Source: Triglochin maritima (lineage: Eukaryota > Streptophyta > Magnoliopsida > Alismatales > Juncaginaceae). From it: a stretch of DNA of 64,000 bases. The notes under the pieces are model-generated. The model searched no databases and was not told the DNA's origin. It saw only the letters and a program-made list of their open reading frames with translations. The position numbers and the translations under genes are program-made. The DNA lies in NCBI GenBank assembly GCA_963682175.1, contig OY821786.1, positions 34,403,501 through 34,467,500 of the forward strand, written 5' to 3'. Positions 1 through 12,228 of the stretch are shown piece after piece (the stretch's first letter is position 1; every line of letters begins with the position of its first letter).

Positions 1-515
1 TGTTGACAAATTAAGAATCCATATAGATTTTATTTGAGATTTGAATATTTCTTTTAGTTGGTTCATCAAACCGACATTTGTATTAAATTATCTGACTAAG
101 CTGTCATTTTTCGAAAGTTTGGTTTATTTATATTATTGAAATTAGCTCACTCACACAAACGAGAGTATAATTCGATTCCAATTTTTTTATTCGAACCTGA
201 AAATCATGTCAACTTTTGATTTGAGGTTTCTTGTTTGTCTGGTATTTTAATCGAGCAAGCTTTTACTTGAGTTGCCCCACCAAACTCAATTATTTCTAAA
301 AAGCTAGATAAGGTTCCATTAAATTTGACGGGCACTAGTTCTAGTGGTGTGAATAGAATCTGTCCTTCGAACAAAAAATAATAAGTGGCTGTGGCACCAA
401 TAGTATACCTAAATTTTCAATAAGAATCGAATTTTGTGCATCTTGTTATCGGCATTCTTTTTTTTATCGATGAACAGATAAATAATAACAACAAGGGAGA
501 AGAATTAAAGAGTCG
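1..515. repeat. Left copy of a duplicated flank
   Basis: This stretch matches 25753-27045 closely, starting at base 1 (TGTTGACAAATTAAG), so the duplicated block probably continues left of the window. Relative to the right copy it lacks about 730 bases after position ~133 (copy 2: about 25901-26630) and about 62 bases after the TTTTACTT near 265. I see no coding exon in it. It ends where the satellite region begins. Confidence 0.85.
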
Positions 516-737
516 AAGTAGGAAAATCAAATGTTATATAAGGTCGATCACTTTATGGGTTCTTTTGAATGTCAAAATTTTAATATATTTTTAATTTTAT
601 TCCTAAAATTCCCTTACTCTCGTCCCCACAATCTCATATCCCAAACAAAATCACAAAATAATCCACATTTTCACACTAAATCTCAAACACTCCAACCCGC
701 CGACGACCACCGTTCTGGCTCGTTTCGACCGAACGAC

Positions 738-3700
738 TCAGCTCGATTGTTGAAAACAAGGTAGCTCCTTTAATGAAAATGACTCAACTCGTTGTTGTGT
801 CTCACACGGGAAAACGACTAGGCCCGTTTGGTGGAAAAAACAACTCAACTCGCTTTTTAATAGTTCCCTCAAATCAGCATTCTTCCATTGTTGCGTCCCG
901 AGTGGGACTAATGCGTCTTCTACGCCCTGTATGAGCACATTAGATTCTTAATTTGGAAATATATTAAATATAATATTTTTTCTCTTGAAATAATCTTTGT
1001 AACGAGTCTTGAATCACCTTATTTTGATATCGAATGAGAGAGTTATGCACAAATTATTGAAGATTTGTCGATTCTCCAGTTTCCAAACACAATTTGTCAT
1101 GAGACACCTTTTTCATCATCTTATTATCGAAATTTGGTAAGTGATAAGAGAAAACAATATGTGTTCATTTCAATTGTCTTTCTAACGGATCTAGAATCAT
1201 CAAATTCCGAATTTTGATGTGGATGTTATAAATAAAACAAGTGATACGTCGTGCGCAGGACCGTTGTCCCAGCACAAGGCTGGTGTGTCCCGCTTGTTTG
1301 GTGGAAGAAGAAAAAACTCAGCTCGTTTGGTGGAAAAATCAGCTTATTTGCGAGAATAACTCAGCTTGTTTGGTGAAAATAAACTAGCTCGTTTGGTGAA
1401 AATGACACAACTCGTTTTCTGTTCTCTCAAATCAGCAGTTCTCCGAACCAAATACGAGCCTATAAGATTCATAATTTGGAAATAAGTTAAATATAAAGGT
1501 TTTGCTTCTCGAAATACTTATTGTAACTAGTCTTGAACCGCCTTATTCGGATATTAAATGAGAGAGTTATGCAAAAACTATTAAAGATTTGTCGATTGTC
1601 CAGTTTTCAAATACGATATGTTGGAGACACGTTTTTCACCATCGTATCATCAAAATTTGGCAAGTCATGGGCAAAACGAATATGTGCTCCTTTCAATTAT
1701 CTTCCAACGGATCTGGAATCATCATATTCCGTATTTGCATGTGGATGTTATGAATAAACAAGTAGTATGTCACGAGTAGGAGTATAGCGTCCCAATGTGG
1801 GACTGATGAGTCCAACACAGGACTGGAGCACCTCAGCTTGTTTGGTGGAAAAAATGGCTCAACTCGTTTGATGGAAAAAAAACCAACTTGTTTGCTAGAA
1901 TGACCCCGCTCGTTTGGTGATCTCCCAAATCACCAGTCTTCCATGCCCTTTATGACCATTAGGTTCCTAATTTCTAAATATATTAAATTTTTCTTCCCAA
2001 AATGTTCTTTCTAACGTGTCTTGAATCGCCTTATTTGGATATCGAATGAGAGAGTTATGTAAAAATTATTGAAGACTTGTCGATTGTCCAATTTCCAAAT
2101 ACGATTTGTTGTGAGGCACATTTTCCACTCTAATATCATCGAAATTTGGCAAGTCATGCGGAAAAAAAGTGCTCCTTTCAATTGTCTTTCCAACTGATTT
2201 AAAATCATCAAATTCATTATTTCTATGTAGATGTTGTGAATAAAACAAGTGGTACACCACGCGCATGACTATAGCATCCTAGCGTGGGACTAATGCGTCC
2301 TAGCGCAAGACTGGAGCGTCACAGCTTGTTTGGTGTAAAAAAACTACCCAACTTGCAGGGTGGGAAAAAACTCAACTTGTTTGCCAGGACAACCCGAATT
2401 GTTTGGTGAAAATGATTCAGCTTGTTTTATGTTCTCTCAAATCAACAGTGTCCCGGACCCATTATGAGCCCATTAGGTTCCTAATTTGAAAAAAAGGTTT
2501 TGCTTCTCGAAATATTTTTGTAACGAGTCTTGAATCGTCTTATCTGGATATCGAATGAGAGAGTTGTGCAATAACTATTGAAGATATGTCGATTGTCCAG
2601 TTTCCAAATACGATATATCTTGAAACACATTTCTAACCATCGTATCACCAAAATTTGGCAAATCATAAGAAACAAATATGTACTCTTTTCAATTGTCTTT
2701 CCAATGGATCTCGAATCATCAAATTTCGTATTTGGATGTGTCCGTTATGAATAAAACAAGTGTTATGTCGTTCAGGACTATTGAGCTCCCAGTAAGAGAC
2801 AGTTGTGTCCCGAGTAGGACACTTGCATCCCTAGTGGGACTGGTGCGTCTTCCACATCATTTATGAACTCATTACATTCCTAATTTGGAAATATCTAAAA
2901 TATGAAAGTTTTGCCTCTCAAAATCGTTCTTGTAATGAGTCTTGGATTGCTTTATTTGGATATTGGATGAGAGAGTTATGCAAACATTATTAATGATCTG
3001 TCGATTGATAAGTTAACAAATACGGTCTATCTTGACACACTTTTACACCCTCGTACCATCAAAAAGCAAGTCGTAAGAGAAACAAATATGTTCTCCTTTC
3101 TAATGTCTTTATAACAAATCTATATTCATCAAATTCCGTATTTTGATGGGGATGTTATGAATAAAATGACCCAACTTGTTTGGAAAAAATGACCAAGTTC
3201 GTTTGGAGAAAATGACCCAACTTGTTTTCTGTTCTCTCAAATCAACAATATTCCACACCCTTTATGAGTTCAGTGGGTTCCTAATATGGAAATATATCAA
3301 ATATAAAAGTTGTGGTTCTCCAAATATTCTTTGTAACGAGTATGGAATCGGGTTATTTGTATATTGAATGAGAGTGTTATGCACAAATTATGGAATATCT
3401 GTCAATTTTCCAGTTTCCAAATACGATTTATCTTCAAACACGTTTTTCACCATCGTATCATCAAAAATTGGCAAGTCATGACCGAAACGAATATGTGCTC
3501 ATTTCGTTGCCTTTCCAATGGTTCTGGAATAATCAAATTCCATATATATGTTGATATTATGTATAAAACAAGTGCTACGTTGCGCGCCGGACTGTTGAGT
3601 CCCGAGTGGGATACTTGCGTTCCGAGCGGGACACACTTGCATCCCGAGTGGGATTAGTGCTTCTTCCACGACATTTATACCCCCATTAGTCTCCTAATTT

Positions 3701-4992
3701 GGAAATATATAAAATATAAAAGTTTTGCTTCTCGAAAGCCTCTTTGAAATGAGTCTTTTATCACTTTATTTGAATATCGGAAGAGAGAGTTATGCACACA
3801 TTTTTGATGATCTATCGATTGTCAAGTTAACAAATACGATATGTCTTGACACACTTTTTTACTCTCGTATCATTAGAATTTGGCAAGTTATAAGAGAAAT
3901 GAATATGTTCTGCCTGCAAATGTCTTTCCAGCTGATCTAGAATCATCAAAGTTTGTATTTGAATATGGATGTTATGAACAAAACGACCCAACTCGTTTGG
4001 AAAAAAATACTCAACTTGTTTTCTATTCTCTCAAATCAACAGTCTTCCACACCATTTATGAACTCATTTGGTTTCTAATATGGAAAATTGTAAAATATCA
4101 AAGTTTTGCTTCTCAAAATTTTCTTTGTAACGTGTCTTGAATCGCCTTATTTGGATATCATAGAAGAGAATTATGTAGAAATTATTGAAGATTTGTCGAT
4201 TGTCCAGTTTCTAAATACAATTTGTCCAGAGACATGTTTTTCAGTCTCGTATCTTCAGAATTTGGCAAGTCATGAGAAAAACGAATGTGTGCTCCTTTTA
4301 ATTGTTTTTCCAACGGATATTGAATCATCAAATTCTCTATTTGGATATGGATGTTAAGAATAAGATAAGTAGTATGTCGCGTAGGACTATTGCATCCCAA
4401 CTTGTTTGATAGGAAAAACGACCCAGCTCGTTTAGTGAAAACCCAGCTCATTCGGCTCGTTTGTTGAAAATAAGGTAACTCATTTGGTAGAACAACCCAA
4501 CTTGTTTGGTTATTGTTACAACTTGTATCTTGATTCAATGTGTCCATGTTACAAGTTGGTTTGTCATGTATCAATGTTCAGGTGCGTACAAGTTAACATG
4601 TGACGAGTTGGTTTATGATATTTTAAACTCGTTGTTTTGATTGAATTTGAATCTATGAACGATGTCATAAAGTTGTTTCAAAATATATGATTTTTCGTAA
4701 CAACGCAAATAATTCAGAAATGGAACATAAAAGGTTCACTTAAGAAATTAAATTGTACACATATTAATGTTCTAACACTCAAAAATAATCATCAGTAATT
4801 GTATATGTTGTTAATTAAGTTATCAATTGTTTGTCGATTCTCTAGTTTCCAAATACGATTTTTAAGACACTTTTTTCACCCTCTTATCATCGGAATTTGG
4901 CAAGTCATCAGAGAAACGAATATGGTCTCCATTCAATTTTCCTTCCAACGAATCTGGAATCATCAAATTTCGTATTTGGATGTAGATGTTAT
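738..4992. repeat. Diverged tandem satellite, ~400-525 bp units
   Basis: About eight units are recognisable from the recurring anchor GAGAGAGTTATGCA near 1036, 1560, 2048, 2556, 2968, 3370, 3785 and 4166, giving unit lengths of about 380-525 bases. Each unit also carries TTGTCGATTGTCCAGTTTCC, AATTTGGCAAGTCATGAG and AATCATCAAATTCCGTATTTGG in the same order, followed by a variable tract of CGTCCCGAGTGGGAC and CTCGTTTGGTGGAAAA motifs. The units are strongly diverged, so the array is old. Part of 4480-4800 is not clearly satellite. Small open frames inside it are not conserved between units and are not genes. Confidence 0.85.
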
Positions 4993-7188
4993 TGAAAGGA
5001 ATGTGTTCTAAAAGTTTTACTTTTATATGTCAATTATTATGAATTGGATGTGCAAACATTTTGTTCATTGATTATGGTATTCGTCTTTTGGAAGTGTTAA
5101 GGAAGAGACGTTTAGTCCTTAACCGTAGAGCTCTAAAAGATAATAGTTTACATAAATCAAAAGTTATTCGCAATCATGGTAATTAACATAGAGCATTAAT
5201 CACCGAGATAAGATTGTCGTATTGGTCATCGATTGTTGTAGCTCTACAAATAATTGACGACACGAGTATATAAAAGAGGAAAATGTTACTTTTATATATT
5301 GAATAGACCTAACAAGTAAAACATTATGAAATTGTGTTTCGTGTCATTAATGTTTTACTGTGTCTTGGATCCTAAGATATGAGACTTATATCTTTTCACT
5401 CAAGAAGTGCTTAATTTGATTATTGTCAAAAATTATCAATGAGTATAGTGATAAAGGCAATAGTTGGTTGAACATGACTTGCGTTGTAAAAGATAGCTTG
5501 TCAAACGATTATCGTTGCCCCTCTTAATTAAGTGATGATATTAGTGGGCCCCTTGATAAAGCAAAATTATAATGTGCACAGTGTAACTTGAGTTAAGTTA
5601 CATAGTTATAATTAGCTTAGAGAAATCAAGAAATGAATATAATACAAAGGTGACACATTTCTACTTTGTATATATTCTTAATATCACGAGGCAATGGACG
5701 GACACAAGTGGTGCACTTACATCACTAAATGGATTGTGTTTAGTTCGAGTGGAACAAAGACATCTATGCTAATTGGGTAACTATAATGTGTAGCTAGATA
5801 CCGCTTATAGTTTGAGATATTAAGTGTTTAATATCGTTGTCGATTTAACTTAGATCATCATATAGGTCACACCACAAAATTGGGAAACAAGAAGCTTGAT
5901 TTTGAGTTCATATGATGCGTCGGGTTTCATGTGAAAAAAGGACACATGTGGTGAACGAATAAAATCAATATGTCATGAGAATTGACATAATTAGAATCAT
6001 AATAAATTTATATATGGTGTGTATATTATGGGGTGTAATAATTTAATATTACATAAGATAATATATTACATAAGATATGAATTTGCTAAAAAAACCAAAA
6101 GATCAAATTTTAGCTGAAATAAATCTAAAATTTGACAAAGTCAAAATCGGGGTCAAACACGGTAAACCGTTTAGGGTTCAGTCGACCGAGGTGTCTTCGG
6201 AACGGTCAACCGAACGGGAAACGGGTAAACACAATTGGTTGACCGAAATTGTTTGGAGTGCTTGGACAATTGGGTTCGTTCAACCGAGCGTGAACGGTCA
6301 ACCGAGAGAAAATATCCATGAGCTATCTTGGGATATTTTTGGTAGACCGAAGGTGACACGGTCGTCCGATGAATATTCGTCAGGAGAAATTTTGGTGGGT
6401 CAACGGTCGGCCGGAGCAAGACGCGGATCGTCCGAATTTTTCTAGAGAATTTTTCTCATGCATATCCGGTCGACCATCTAGCTCACGGTCCACCGAACAT
6501 GTGTAAAAACCGAATGGTTCAGTTAACCGAGAAGAATTCTCGGTCAACCGAAAAGCACGATTTTTGCCTGAATTATTAAGAGAATAATTAGAGCATGGGT
6601 TAGATTAATTCCAGATTTAATCAAACGTTTTTTTAGGATGCTTATGTGGTAATTTGAGATTAATTTTAGTAGAGAATAAGCATGAGATCATGACTAAAGA
6701 ATAGTTCTTGATAAGGATGTTTTTGGAGCTTATAAAAGGACCCCTCATCCTACTTATTTATGTTAATGAAAAAATTCTTTCTCTCATTAATCTCTCCCCT
6801 AATCACCACGAAAATCTCTTAATAGTTTTAAGTTTTGGAGATAGAAATCTCAGGAGATTAAAGATGGGTTATTAGCTAGATTCTAAGTCGAATTAGAGAT
6901 TGATTGACTAGCTCTTTTCTCTCTAATCTTGTTTTGAGTTTGATGAACACTTGGAGGCGAATTGGCGGGCGATTCGACAAGCAACGGAACTCCGGATCTT
7001 CTGAAAGGTTTTAGAGAACCTTTGGGTATGATCCTCTATTCTTTGTTTATTTTAATATGTATAGGAATGCATGATATTAGAATAAACAAATACATGTACG
7101 TAAAATCAATGAAAATATGAAATCGATCTTGTATGTTTGTATTAAATTTTTTAAAATATATACATACATATGGACACGAAATCCTATA
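4993..7188 (+). mobile_element. Solo LTR of the long-LTR copia family
   Basis: The LTR starts TGAAAGGAATGTGTTC, ends AAATCCTATA and is flanked by a perfect 5-bp target duplication GTTAT (4988-4992 and 7189-7193). Removing it rejoins the satellite motif GATGTTATGAATAAAACAAG. A TATA box (TATAAAAG) lies near 6731. The block at about 6178-6555 is rich in GGTCGACCG and GGTCAACCG motifs. No internal retrotransposon sequence adjoins it, so it looks like the product of recombination between two LTRs. It is related to, but clearly diverged from, the LTRs at 10077, 16538, 19495 and 28520. Confidence 0.9.
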
Positions 7189-8000
7189 GTTATGAATCAA
7201 GCAAGTGGTACACCTCGCGCAGAACTGTTGCACCTCGCGCAGAACTGTTGCATCTTGAGTAGGACACTTGTGTCCCGAGTCAGAAACACTTGCGTGCCGA
7301 GCAGGACACTTGTGTCCCGAGCGGAAGAAACTTGGGTCCCAAGCGAGACACACTTGCATCCCAAGCAGGATACTTGCGTCCCGAGTGGGACTGGTACATC
7401 TTTCATGCCATTTATGAGCTCATTAGGTACCTAATTTGGAAATATGTAAAATATGAAAGTTTTGATTCTCTAAATCTTATTTGTAACGAGTCTTGAATCA
7501 CCTTATTTGGATATCGATGAGAGAGGTGTGTACAAATTATTGAATATCTGTCGATTGTAAGATTAACAAATACGGTATGTCTTGACACACGTTTTTCACC
7601 CTCGTATCATTGGAATTTGGCAAGTTGTAAGAAACAAATATGTTCTTCTTTCAAATGTCTTTCCAACGGATCTAGAATCATCAAATTCCATATTTGGAAA
7701 TGAATGATATGAATAAAATGACTCAGCTCGTTTGGTCGAACGACCCAGTGATCGTTTGGAAATGAGACTTTTTTACCCTCATATCATCGAATTTAGCAAG
7801 TCCTGAGACAAACGAATATGTGTTCTTTTCAATTGTTTTTCCAATGGATCTGGAATTATCAAATTCTATATTTGGGTGTGCATGTTATGAATAAAACAAC
7901 TCATCTCGTTCGCTGAAAATGACCCAGGTTGTTTGGTTGAAAACGACCTAGGTCGTTAGGCTCATTTGTTGAAAATAAGTCGACTCATTGGTTCCTTTTG
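7189..8000. repeat. Satellite continuation after the solo LTR
   Basis: The satellite resumes directly after the LTR target duplication, with a unit anchor near 7526 and the usual TTGGCAAGTTGTAAG and ATCATCAAATTCC motifs. The last part (7740-8000) is a shortened, more degenerate unit. Confidence 0.8.
7205..7398. repeat. Short ~20-bp minisatellite inside the satellite
   Basis: Two direct copies of CCTCGCGCAGAACTGTTG are followed by six or more variants of CACTTGCGTCCCGAGCGGGA, each about 20-25 bases. The same motif occurs one to three times in other satellite units (for example 3590-3655), so this unit has expanded it locally. Confidence 0.75.
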
Positions 8001-8348
8001 TGTTAAAACTGAAAAAGAGACCAAAATAAAACTTACATGAAGAAATTGATCTTAATAGTCCAATGTATTGTGTATGATGGTTGGAGTGAGGTTATATGAT
8101 TTAAGGGGGAAATAAGTTTGGAGAGAGAGTTAGGAGAAATATAGATGTTGGGAAGAAAAATGGTATGATTTGTAATTAAGACAAAAATAATAATGGTAAA
8201 TGTGACATTTGGTACTCTTTTTAAGACCAGAAAAAAATCAATGACCCTTAAATAAATAAACCCTCAATCAATGACCTTATAATATACTTTCGGCAACAAG
8301 AAAGTTATATGTTATATAGTTGGGCTTAATATTATAAGTTGATCCCTT
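8001..8348. other. Intergenic, no gene seen
   Basis: AT-rich unique-looking DNA with A-rich and GA-rich patches. No exon, RNA gene or repeat boundary could be supported. Confidence 0.5.
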
Positions 8349-8839
8349 AGACCATCACTAACCATGACTTGGACGACCCGGTCATCAGCTCCCTCTCTCT
8401 TCAAAATCTATTTTCTCTCTCTTCCACGTCAGTTTTCTCTTTCCTCAACCCACATTCTTCTCTTTCTTACACTATTCACCTCTTAACCACAACCCAACAC
8501 AACCTACATCTCTCCTCTACATCATTTCGGGGTCCATCTTGGTAAAAATTTAAAAAAAATTCTAAAAAATCAAAACAATTATAAAACGAATTTTCAAAAA
8601 AAATTATAAAAAAACTCAAACAAAAAAATTAAAAAATCAAAACAAAAATCAAAACAAAAAAAAATCAAAATTTTTTTATATTTAATGACCGGGTCGACGA
8701 CCCGGGCGTTTCAACGCCTGGGTCATCGAGCCAGTCACAGATGACCAGGTCATCTCCCCCGTTAAGGGGGAGATGACCCGGTCATCCTGGGATGACCGGG
8801 CGTGGGGGGGATTTTCTCCCGTTAAGGAATGCTCTTGGT
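8349..8839. mobile_element. Short non-autonomous DNA element, possibly Harbinger-like
   Basis: The left end reads TAGACCATCACTAACCATG and the reverse complement of the right end reads AGAGCATTCCTTAACGGG, an imperfect terminal inverted repeat. The interior has a CT-rich block, an A-rich block and a GC-rich block with repeated GATGACCGGG/CCCGGTCATC inverted motifs (8690-8810). The block at 61709-62047 has matching ends (GGCCATCAATAACCATG and GAGCACCTTTAACAG), so two copies of one family are likely. No convincing target duplication was found, so class and exact ends are uncertain. Confidence 0.4.
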
Positions 8840-9474
8840 GCTTTGTTGTTTAAAAAATAATTATGGTTTTCTTAGATAGAAAAAAGGGTATGGTGCCATC
8901 ACCACGGGTTCTCAAACGCCCCGATGGGACGACCAACAGACGAAATAGGGTCTCAGGGGTTGCTATTTATTATTATGATTAAATTTCATCCAGACCTTTA
9001 ACATTCTGGTTATTTCTATTAGCCACCAATGGGTTTGATCAAGGTGTAATTATTGTTTGTCTCTCGAGTTATGTTTTAATTTGATTGTGCTCCTCTCCAT
9101 CTTGTATTTTAAAATGTGATAATGATCATTTTTGCTTTTGTTTTAATATACTTTGCCTCCTTGTCCTTAAGAATGAATTGGTTTTCTATACATTTGCCGT
9201 TATTTTTTTAATATTTGTCAAGTTTACTCTTAATTCCAATTTTATGTTAATGTTCAGATCAAATCTGATGTCAGATTTGATACAAATTTGGATTGAATTG
9301 GTACTAAATCCAACTCAAATTCGAACCAATATTGATATTTAATTTGATCAGAACTTATAATTATGATTAAAAGTCATGATTGTGTCTTGACGATTTTCAA
9401 TGCATCAATGATGATATTTTTGCAAATATTTTTTGTAGGAATAGTAATTTCGTGATTGTAAGAAAATTTGTTTT
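8840..9474. other. Intergenic, no gene seen
   Basis: AT-rich sequence upstream of the protease remnant. Short open frames here do not resemble the missing upstream part of a subtilase. Confidence 0.4.
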
Positions 9475-10007
9475 CGGTTTCGACATGGGTGCGGGCCACA
9501 TAAACCCAATCGTCGTGTTTGACCGGGGCCTAATATACGACAGTGACACTATTGACTACCTTAACTTCTTGTGCACCCTAAACTACACCACCACCCAAAT
9601 CTCCCAACTAATCCCACCCCAATCAAACACAACCATAACATGTCCCAAACACCCAATCCCAACCCACCATAAACTACCCTGCAATTGTTGTCCCAAATCT
9701 CAAATCCACCGCCAAGATCACTAGGACATTGACCAATGTGGGAGCCCAAAAAGAAGGGGTGTACCACGTGACCCACATTGTGAGTCCAAATAGGGTAATG
9801 GTCGTGATTAGACCCATGGTATTGGTGTTTGGGTGTGGTGTAGAGAAACTGACCTTTGAGGTGTGGTTGACCCCAACCAAGTGGTCAAGTGAGAGGTTTG
9901 ACTTTGGGGAGTTGATTTGGAGTGATGGGAGGCATAGGGTTAGGAGCCCTACTGTTGTGGGTGTTAGTAATAATGACGGTTGGGGAGGGGTAGTTAGGTC
10001 ATTTTAG
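9475..10007 (+). pseudogene. Subtilisin-like serine protease, C-terminal remnant
   Basis: The translation reads FGFDMGAGHINP, then DYLNFLCTLNYT, then after a frameshift near 9668 NYPAIVVPN, TRTLTNVG, VYHVTHIVSPNRV and finally FDFGELIWSDGRHRVRSP before a stop at 10005-10007. These are the segment after the catalytic serine and the C-terminal fibronectin-III-like domain of plant subtilases. The catalytic Asp, His and GTSMA serine regions are absent upstream, so this is a truncated, frameshifted relic that cannot make a protease. It ends only 70 bases before the copia insertion at 10077, but the element lies outside the coding sequence. Confidence 0.8.
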
Positions 10008-10076
10008 GGTTGACTTTGATAGTTGACTTTTGACTTTCTTGGTGGATTAACTGGTCAATTGGAAGGTGTATGTTCT

Positions 10077-12144
10077 TGTAGGAATTCTAGTTTAATTGTA
10101 CATATATATTTTCGAAATTTTTATGCACAATAAGGATCAATTTACAATTTTCTATGATTTATTTCATGCATGCATCAATTTGTTTCAATATCTAGTTTCA
10201 AAACTTTATTAAAACAAATATGGGCTCCGAAATTTATACCTAGAAGTTCTCTAAAACTTCTTGAAGATTCGGAGACGTTAGGGATGCTTCTCGCCGCGCC
10301 GGATGCCTCCGAGTATTCACCAAACTCTAAACAAGATCGGAGAGAGGGAAGCTAATCTCTCAATCTCCGATAGGGTTTAGAATCTAATTACTAACCCCTC
10401 TTTAATTCCCATGAGAAGATGATCTCTTAAGAACTAAAACTAAACTTAAGAATTAAGGAATTTTCGTGGAGAATTATGGAGAGAATTTTGCACAAGAAAA
10501 TAATGAATGAATTAATGAGGTAATGAGATAAACTTGTATTTATAAGTTCTCTCCAAATTACCTATTCATGTGCAACCCCTTGCCCATGATTTCATGCAAA
10601 ATTCCATCTAACCATCCATTATTTATTAATAAATAATCTTAGCCACGAATTAAATCAATTATGGACCAATTCCATGTATGATCTAATTAATTCTTAAATT
10701 AATTCTGCATAAAACCGTCTGACCGGTCGACCGTTTGCGAGGTCCGATCGACCGTTTAGACCGAGTTTCGGTCGACCGATCGATATTCTCGGTCGACCGT
10801 TCGTAACAAAAAAATTCATCGCAATGTTTGGTCGACCGACCAAGAATACTCGATCGACCGAAAACGAACAGACGAAATTCTCGTTACGATCGATACACAT
10901 CCGGTCGATCGTGCAATATTGCGGTCGACCGCGCAACATTCGGTCGACCGTTTATGGTTTAGCGGTCGACCGTTTTTGCACAGTGCATGCAGACTTGTCA
11001 AATTTCGGTTTAACCCCTACAAAATTTGACATTTCGGGATTAGTAGTAAATTCATAACTTATGTAACATATTATCCTATGTAATGATTAATCATTACACC
11101 CCATAATATTTACATCACATATGAATTTAATTTAGATTCTAATTATGTTATTAACCACAACATAATTTTGATTTTGCTTGTTCACCCCATGTGTCATATT
11201 TTCCACATGAAACCCGACACATCCTATGAACTCAAAATCTCCATTTCTTGTTTCCCAGTTTTGTGGTGTGACCTATGGGAGGATCTAGACTAAGTTGGCA
11301 GTGATATTAAGAGCTTAATATCACAAGCTATAAGCGGCATCTAGCTACACATTATAGCTCCCAATTAGTTAGATGTCTTAATTCCACTCGAACCAAAACC
11401 CGATCCAATTAGTGATGGAGTGCACCACTTGTGTCCGTCCCTTGCCTCATGACACTAAGAATACACACAAAGTAGTATTGTGTCATCTTTGAATTAGTAT
11501 TCATTTCTTGATCTCTTTAAGCTAGTTATAAATATGTGACTTAACTCAAATCACATTGTGCACATTATAACTTTGCTTTATCAAGGGGCCCACTAATATC
11601 ATCACTCAATTAAGAGGGGCAATGATAATCTTTTGACTAACTATCTTCTCCAACAAAAGTTGTACTTAACCAATCAATGCCTTTACACTACACTTATCGA
11701 TAGTTCAAGACACTAATCTAATTAAGTATTCCTTAAGTGATCAGATATAAGTCTCATATCAAAGAACCAAGGACACAGTAAAATATTAATGACACAGAAA
11801 CACATTTCTATAATATTTTACTTATTAGGTCAATTCAGTAAACAAAAGTAATATTTTCCTCTTTTGTGTACTCGTGTTGTCACTCACTTGTAGAGCTACA
11901 ATGATCTATGACCAACACGACAATCTTAACTCGGTAATTAATGTCCCATGTTAATTACCATGATTGCGAATATCTTTTGTTTTATGTAAACCAATATCTT
12001 TTAGAGCTCTACGGTTAAGGACCAAGAGCATCTTCCTTAACACTTCTAAAAGACGAATAACATAAACAAGGAACAAAATGATTTCTCATTCAATTCATAA
12101 TAATTGACATTTAAAAGTAAAACTTTTAGAACACATTCCCTTCA
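10077..12144 (-). repeat. 3' LTR of the complete copia element
   Basis: On the minus strand it begins TGAAGGGAATGTGTTC and ends GAATTCCTACA. A TATA box (TATAAATA) is at 10537-10544 on the minus strand. The array of CGGTCGACCG motifs at 10720-10975 lies downstream of most of U3 sequence. Its plus-strand 61-codon open frame (10170-10355) also exists in the other LTR and is not considered a gene. Confidence 0.93.
10720..10975. repeat. Array of CGGTCGACCG palindromes in the LTR
   Basis: About nine copies of the 10-bp palindrome CGGTCGACCG or one-base variants (CGATCGACCG, CGGTCGATCG) occur within 256 bases, spaced 15-40 bases apart. The equivalent block in the 5' LTR spans 20134-20430 and has two extra 22-bp units. 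Related GGTCGACCG/GGTCAACCG blocks occur at 6178-6555 and 29687-30040. Confidence 0.85.
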
Positions 12145-12155
12145 ATCTCCCACTT
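12145..12155 (-). other. Polypurine tract of the copia element
   Basis: The minus strand reads AAGTGGGAGAT immediately before the TGAAGGG start of the 3' LTR. This is the usual plant copia tract that primes plus-strand DNA synthesis, and it fixes the LTR boundary. Confidence 0.85.
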
Positions 12156-12228
12156 GTTTTTAAAGTTTTCTTTCACATACATACTCAATGTATAAAACAA
12201 TAATAACTAGGGTAAACCCCATTACATA

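Noticed and set aside
2011..4574. Many 60-130-codon frames in the satellite
   Set aside because: They are not conserved between satellite units, have no stable start and shift frame from unit to unit.
10170..10355. 61-codon open frame inside the LTR, identical in the copy at 19587-19772
   Set aside because: It is antisense to the element and identical only because the LTRs are. It shows no protein-like feature.
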